Positions 7,211 through 10,092 of a stretch of DNA of 10,092 nucleotides are shown in pieces; positions within the stretch are counted from its first letter, which is position 1; every line of letters begins with the position of its first letter. Where the stretch lies: the NCBI GenBank assembly GCA_030609245.1, contig JAUWCP010000070.1, forward strand, positions 1-10,092, read 5' to 3'. This DNA comes from Hyphomicrobium sp. Lineage in GTDB: Bacteria; Pseudomonadota; Alphaproteobacteria; Rhizobiales; Hyphomicrobiaceae. The notes beneath the pieces are model-generated. The model was not told where the DNA came from. It ran no database searches and saw only the letters and a program-made list of their open reading frames with translations. A program made the translations under genes and the position numbers.

Positions 7211-8452
7211 TCAAGATGCGGCGCTCGCCGCGCGGTCGAGGGCACGCGACAGCCGCTCGCCGGCCTCCGCAATGTCCTCGTCCTTGATATTGAGGGGCGG
7301 AAGGAGACGAACAACATTGTCCGCGGCGCCCACGACGAGCAGGTTTTCATTGACGGATGCCTTAACAAGGTCGGCCACCTGCACATTCTTGAGCTTGAGG
7401 CCCATGATTAGCCCCTGGCCGCGAACCTCCTCCACGAGGTCGGCGTGCTGATCGGCGATTCCGGCGAGAATTTGCTTCAATCGGAGTGCTTTTCCCTGCA
7501 CCGCGTCAAGGAAGCCCGCCTCCAGCACGACATCGAGCACAGCATTGCCGACAGCGGTGGCGAGCGGATTGCCCCCGAAGGTCGACCCGTGCGTGCCGGC
7601 CGTCAGGCCTCCAGCGGCCTCCTCGGTGGCCAGCAGAACCCCGAGCGGAAAGCCGCCACCAATCCCTTTGGCGATGGCCATCAGGTCAGGCCTGACGCCG
7701 GCCCATTCATGCGCGAAGAGTTTGCCGGTGCGGCCCATGCCCGATTGCACTTCGTCGAGGATCAAGAGCAAGCCTTGCTGATCGCACAGCTCACGCAGGC
7801 CGCGCAGGAACTCGGCCGGAGCGACGTTGATGCCACCCTCGCCCTGGAGGGGCTCGATCATGATGGCGCCCGTCTCAGGCCCGGCCGCTTGCTCCACGGC
7901 CGCAATATCGGCGAAGGGCACATGGTCGAACCCCTCGGTCGGCGGACCGAAACCTTCCAGGTGCTTTGCGTTGCCGCCGGCCGAAATGGTGGCAAGCGTA
8001 CGGCCGTGAAACGCACCCTCAAACGTGATGATGCGCCAGCGCTCAGGATGGCCGGAAACGTAGTGATAGCGCCGCGCGGTCTTGATTGCGGCCTCGCAAG
8101 CCTCCGCGCCCGAGTTGCAGAAGAAAGCCCGATCGGCAAAAGTCGCTGCGGCGAGGCGTTCGGCAAGCCGTTCCTGGCCGGCGACCCGATAAAGGTTCGA
8201 CGTGTGCCAAAGCTTCTCGGCCTGCTCAGTGAGGGCGGCAACGAGGCGCGGGTGGGCATGGCCCAGCACGTTCACGGCGATCCCAGAGCCAAAGTCGAGA
8301 TAGCGGTCGCCCGCGCTGGTGATAAGCCAAGCGCCCTCACCCCGCTCAAAGACGAGATCGTGGCGTGCGTAAGTCGCCATCACGGCCGGCGACAGGCTGT
8401 TTGTAGGGGCGGCCTTCGTTTTGGGCTCCGAAGCCGCCAAGGAAGCAGACAT
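7211..8452 (-). CDS. argD: Acetylornithine aminotransferase (class III PLP aminotransferase)
   Basis: Transfers an amino group from glutamate to N-acetylglutamate semialdehyde, giving N-acetylornithine; many ArgD enzymes also serve succinyldiaminopimelate. The 413-aa protein has GSGIAVNVLGHAHP (55-68), the PLP phosphate loop FCNSGAEACEAAIK (111-124), FEGAFHGRTLATIS (144-157), IEPLQGEGG (199-207), LDEVQSGMGRTGK (232-244; Asp233) and IAKGIGGGFPLG (260-271; Schiff-base Lys262), followed by HGSTFGGNPLA (288-298). ATG at 8452 has AGGGA about 10 nt upstream; a second Met at residue 25 is possible because the first 20 residues are low-complexity. First gene of argD-argF-hslO, with a promoter about 80 bp upstream and a hairpin in its leader. 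Confidence 0.95.
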   Translation of the reverse strand: MSASLAASEPKTKAAPTNSLSPAVMATYARHDLVFERGEGAWLITSAGDRYLDFGSGIAVNVLGHAHPRLVAALTEQAEKLWHTSNLYRVAGQERLAERLAAATFADRAFFCNSGAEACEAAIKTARRYHYVSGHPERWRIITFEGAFHGRTLATISAGGNAKHLEGFGPPTEGFDHVPFADIAAVEQAAGPETGAIMIEPLQGEGGINVAPAEFLRGLRELCDQQGLLLILDEVQSGMGRTGKLFAHEWAGVRPDLMAIAKGIGGGFPLGVLLATEEAAGGLTAGTHGSTFGGNPLATAVGNAVLDVVLEAGFLDAVQGKALRLKQILAGIADQHADLVEEVRGQGLIMGLKLKNVQVADLVKASVNENLLVVGAADNVVRLLPPLNIKDEDIAEAGERLSRALDRAASAAS

Positions 8453-8486
8453 CGGTGCCCATCCCTATGCAGCGGAAAATCGTAAG

Positions 8487-8520
8487 AAAATTAAAAGAGC
8501 CGCCCTGCTCGGCGGCCCTC
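8487..8520 (-). terminator. Terminator-like hairpin in the argD leader
   Basis: On the minus strand a GC stem GCCGCC/GGCGGC (8511-8516 with 8499-8504, six-base loop, extended by flanking GAG/CTC pairs) is followed by TTTTAATTTT. It has the form of an intrinsic terminator, but lies between the argD promoter and its ATG with no minus-strand gene upstream to end. It may attenuate argD transcription or act as a 5' stabilising stem. Stem and T-run are seen; function is inferred. Confidence 0.6.
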
Positions 8521-8529
8521 AAGCCGTTG

Positions 8530-8559
8530 GTGATACGCGCGCACCGGGGGGGCTGTCAA
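8530..8559 (-). promoter_or_regulatory. Sigma70-like promoter of argD-argF-hslO
   Basis: Read on the minus strand, TTGACA (8559-8554), an 18-bp spacer rich in C and G, and TATCAC (8535-8530) give a perfect -35 and a fair -10. The start would fall near 8523, so the mRNA would open almost at once with the leader hairpin and have a 5' leader of about 70 nt. Start position is inferred. Confidence 0.6.
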
Positions 8560-9078
8560 CGCACGGCCACAGGCCCAAAATAGCTCTGTCACCGGCAATT
8601 GGCCCGCACATCGACGTCTTGTTTGCGGCGCACGGGTTGAAAGGTTGTATAACACCTCCGCGGGCTGCGATTTACGACCTCGCGAAATCATGTCGACCAG
8701 AAAGACAGGGACTCTTGAGGTTGCACGTTGCGAATATATCACCAATCCCAGGCAAAGAAGCCCCTCCCAGGTCCCTGATCTTGTAGGTTCAATTCAAGCT
8801 GTTGTACGTTGGCCTCATCGGGCCCCGAGATGTGGCATCAGTCGCCGCTCTCGTCGCGTAGCCCGAAGCGCACCGGACGGAGCTGTTCGCTCCCCAGCGT
8901 AAGGTGCGTTCCAGTCTCTTTGCGTTCCATCCAGTTCAGCGTCCGTAGACCGGTCAGGCCGGCGGTATTTCGCGTTCGTGGCGTCTCGTATGCCCGTCCG
9001 CGCAAATCCCTTGTCTGCACCGAATGTCAATCGGCGTGCGCCAGATCGCGTGCTCGCCCGATGTTCAGGAGCAAATAG
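8560..9078. other. Gene-free divergent intergenic region upstream of gcrA
   Basis: About 520 bp separate the argD promoter from gcrA. I find no open frame with homologue-like sequence, no tRNA-like cloverleaf and no SRP, 6S or tmRNA signature. It presumably holds the gcrA promoter; TTGCGG (8623-8628) and TATAAC (8648-8653) with a 19-bp spacer are a weak candidate. One GANTC site (GACTC, 8710-8714) is present. The ribosome site AGGAGC at 9067-9072 belongs to gcrA. Small hairpins such as GGAGC/GCTCC near 8880-8895 are too short to mean much. Confidence 0.5.
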
Positions 9079-9630
9079 ATGGCTTGGACGGATGATCGAG
9101 TGGACCTTCTGAAAAAGCTCTGGGCCGAGGGCTTGAGCGCAAGCCAAATTGCCGGACGCCTTGGCAGTGTCACCCGCAACGCGGTGATTGGCAAAGTGCA
9201 CAGACTTGGCCTTTCTGGTCGCGCCACGACTTCTCGCATGAAAAGCCACCGCCCGCGCCAGCGCATGGCCGCCAAGCGCATGGCAAAGTCGCGTTATGCG
9301 ACAATCGGAAATCCAGCTCTACGCGCGCTCTATAACGCGGAGACCAACGTCTATTTGCCACCGACGGAGGAATTGGTCATCCCGGTTGCGGAGCGCAAAT
9401 CCATTCAAACGCTGACCGAGGCCACGTGCCGCTGGCCGATCGGCGACCCGCAGAACACCGAATTCCACTTCTGCGGCAAAAACAAAGTTCCAGGCCGGCC
9501 CTACTGCGAATTTCACGCACGCCGGGCGTTCCAGCCGCCACAAACGCGGCGTCGCGAGCGCGGGGTTGCCGAGCCGGCGCAAGCCGCACTCGCGCCGGCC
9601 ACCGAGAGCAAGGAGCCTGCACAGTCCTGA
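9079..9630 (+). CDS. gcrA: GcrA cell cycle regulator
   Basis: An alphaproteobacterial transcription factor that binds sigma70 and GANTC-methylated promoters, working with CcrM and CtrA to time DNA replication and division. The 183-aa protein opens with the GcrA helix-turn-helix: MAWTDDRVDLLKKLW (1-15), GLSASQIAGRLG (18-29) and VTRNAVIGKVHRLGL (31-45). A basic linker (52-72) follows. The C-terminal sigma-binding part has ATCRWPIGDP (115-124), FHFCGK (129-134) and YCEFHARRAF (142-151), with Cys117, Cys132, Cys143 and His146 spaced like a small metal site; that site is inference. The tail (155-183) is Arg-, then Ala/Pro-rich. ATG at 9079 has AGGAGC about 6 nt upstream. It stands alone, transcribed away from argD and ended by a strong terminator. 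Confidence 0.95.
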   Translation: MAWTDDRVDLLKKLWAEGLSASQIAGRLGSVTRNAVIGKVHRLGLSGRATTSRMKSHRPRQRMAAKRMAKSRYATIGNPALRALYNAETNVYLPPTEELVIPVAERKSIQTLTEATCRWPIGDPQNTEFHFCGKNKVPGRPYCEFHARRAFQPPQTRRRERGVAEPAQAALAPATESKEPAQS

Positions 9631-9677
9631 TAGATTAAGAGTTGGCCGTGTCGGAAACGACAACGGCAGCGGGGGAG

Positions 9678-9717
9678 AAGACCGGACACCTCAAAGAGGT
9701 GTCCGGTCTTTCTTTTT
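9678..9717 (+). terminator. Intrinsic terminator of gcrA
   Basis: A perfect 15-bp stem, AAGACCGGACACCTC (9678-9692) with its complement (9696-9710), closed by an AAA loop and followed by TTTCTTTTT. It lies 47 nt after the gcrA stop. No T-run occurs on the minus-strand side. A second, weaker hairpin GTGCCG/CGGCAC (9723-9728/9735-9740) follows without a T-run. No clear terminator is visible for the opposing phoB-like gene. Confidence 0.92.
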
Positions 9718-9794
9718 CATCGGTGCCGAGACGACGGCACTCACCGGATAAATCCCGTTTCGTTGAGGCCGAACGTCGACAAGAGGGTCAAAGG

Positions 9795-10076
9795 TCAGCC
9801 GTCGGTCGAGCCGCCAAACACAGAGCCAGCGCTGCGCACGGTGCGGATGGGATCATGCTCGTTGCCACGGATCAGCGCCTTGCGCAGACGGCCGATGTGC
9901 ACATCGACCGTGCGCTCGTCGACAAAAGCATCACGCCCCCACACCCCGTCGAGGAGCTGCGCGCGCGACAGCACGCGACCGGAGCTTTCCATGAGAAATT
10001 CCAGAAGACGGAACTCGGTGGGGCCGAGGCGCACCTGGCGCAGGACCCAAGCGCGGCTTTGCCCGCCGTCCAGCGC
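9795..10076 (-). CDS. phoB: PhoB-type response regulator, C-terminal DNA-binding domain, frame broken upstream
   Basis: This is the OmpR/PhoB-family winged-helix domain of a response regulator, most like PhoB, which activates phosphate-starvation genes when phosphorylated by PhoR. The open frame reads ALDGGQSRAW, then VRLGPTEFRLLEFLM, GRVLSRAQLLDGVWG, DERTVDVHIGRLRKAL (recognition helix) and DPIRTVRSAG, ending SVFGGSTDG. The 'LGPTEFRLLEFLM' and 'TVDVHIGRLRKAL' stretches are strongly PhoB-like. Two oddities: the expected aromatic after VRSAG (Tyr in the wing hairpin) is Ser, and an in-frame TGA at 10077-10079 stands directly before ALD, where the linker to the receiver domain (about 'G-D-I-x-L-D') should be. 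In another minus frame the bases beyond read P-I-S-G-E, which fits that linker, so a frameshift near 10075-10085 is as likely as a nonsense change. The receiver domain would lie past the window edge. Confidence 0.75.
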   Translation of the reverse strand, partial: ALDGGQSRAWVLRQVRLGPTEFRLLEFLMESSGRVLSRAQLLDGVWGRDAFVDERTVDVHIGRLRKALIRGNEHDPIRTVRSAGSVFGGSTDG

Positions 10077-10092
10077 TCACCGCTTATTGGTG

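Noticed and set aside
7179..7214. argF start at TTG 7214
   Set aside because: It overlaps the argD stop, uses a rare start and adds 12 unconserved residues; ATG 7178 fits the family.
7445..8485. 346-codon plus-strand open frame opposite argD
   Set aside because: It is the complement of a clear ArgD with all PLP motifs; its own translation has no recognisable fold.
8775..8805. GGTTCAATTC resembling a tRNA T-arm
   Set aside because: No paired T-stem, acceptor stem or anticodon arm could be built around it.
8809..9078. 89-codon plus-strand frame ending exactly before the gcrA ATG
   Set aside because: TTG start and Arg/Ser-rich sequence without family features; the abutting stop is probably chance.
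8815..9249. Minus-strand 144-codon frame overlapping the gcrA start
   Set aside because: Low-complexity Arg/Ala-rich translation, overlaps the conserved GcrA helix-turn-helix, no ribosome site.

Overview
The window reads as ordinary chromosomal DNA of an alphaproteobacterium, most likely order Hyphomicrobiales (Rhizobiales). This rests on the two-domain Dcd, a SAM-II riboswitch ahead of metZ, GcrA, and the grouping phoB / gcrA / argD-argF-hslO / apaG-metZ, which I recall as common in that order. Base composition is GC-rich and even throughout. I see no transposase, integrase, CRISPR array, phage gene or defence cassette.

Layout. Bases 1-1520 (minus strand) hold the N-terminal part of an SLC13-type permease and a two-domain dCTP deaminase. 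Bases 1575-1733 are a composite palindromic intergenic repeat bounded by GCTCTAGAGC. Bases 1743-1906 form a methionine-control region: sigma70-like promoter, SAM-II riboswitch and intrinsic terminator. It drives a plus-strand run of metZ (methionine synthesis by direct sulfhydrylation), apaG, argE and a small c-type cytochrome. Facing it on the minus strand is argD-argF-hslO (arginine synthesis plus the Hsp33 chaperone), with its own promoter and a 5' hairpin. A gene-free stretch of about 500 bp separates this from plus-strand gcrA, a cell-cycle regulator ending in a textbook terminator. The window closes inside the DNA-binding half of a minus-strand PhoB-type response regulator.

Together the genes supply arginine (argD, argE, argF) and methionine (metZ), sanitise nucleotides (dcd), handle oxidative protein damage (hslO), and regulate the cell cycle (gcrA) and probably phosphate response (phoB-like).

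The notable feature is broken reading frames. metZ has an in-frame TAG after 18 codons of a well-initiated start. The cytochrome c gene has TAA in place of an expected Tyr, cutting off the heme Met ligand. The phoB-like frame is broken just before its DNA-binding domain. The stops are of three kinds (TAG, TAA, TGA), which argues against recoding of one codon and for real gene decay or an error-bearing sequence. I found no convincing undescribed biological system.
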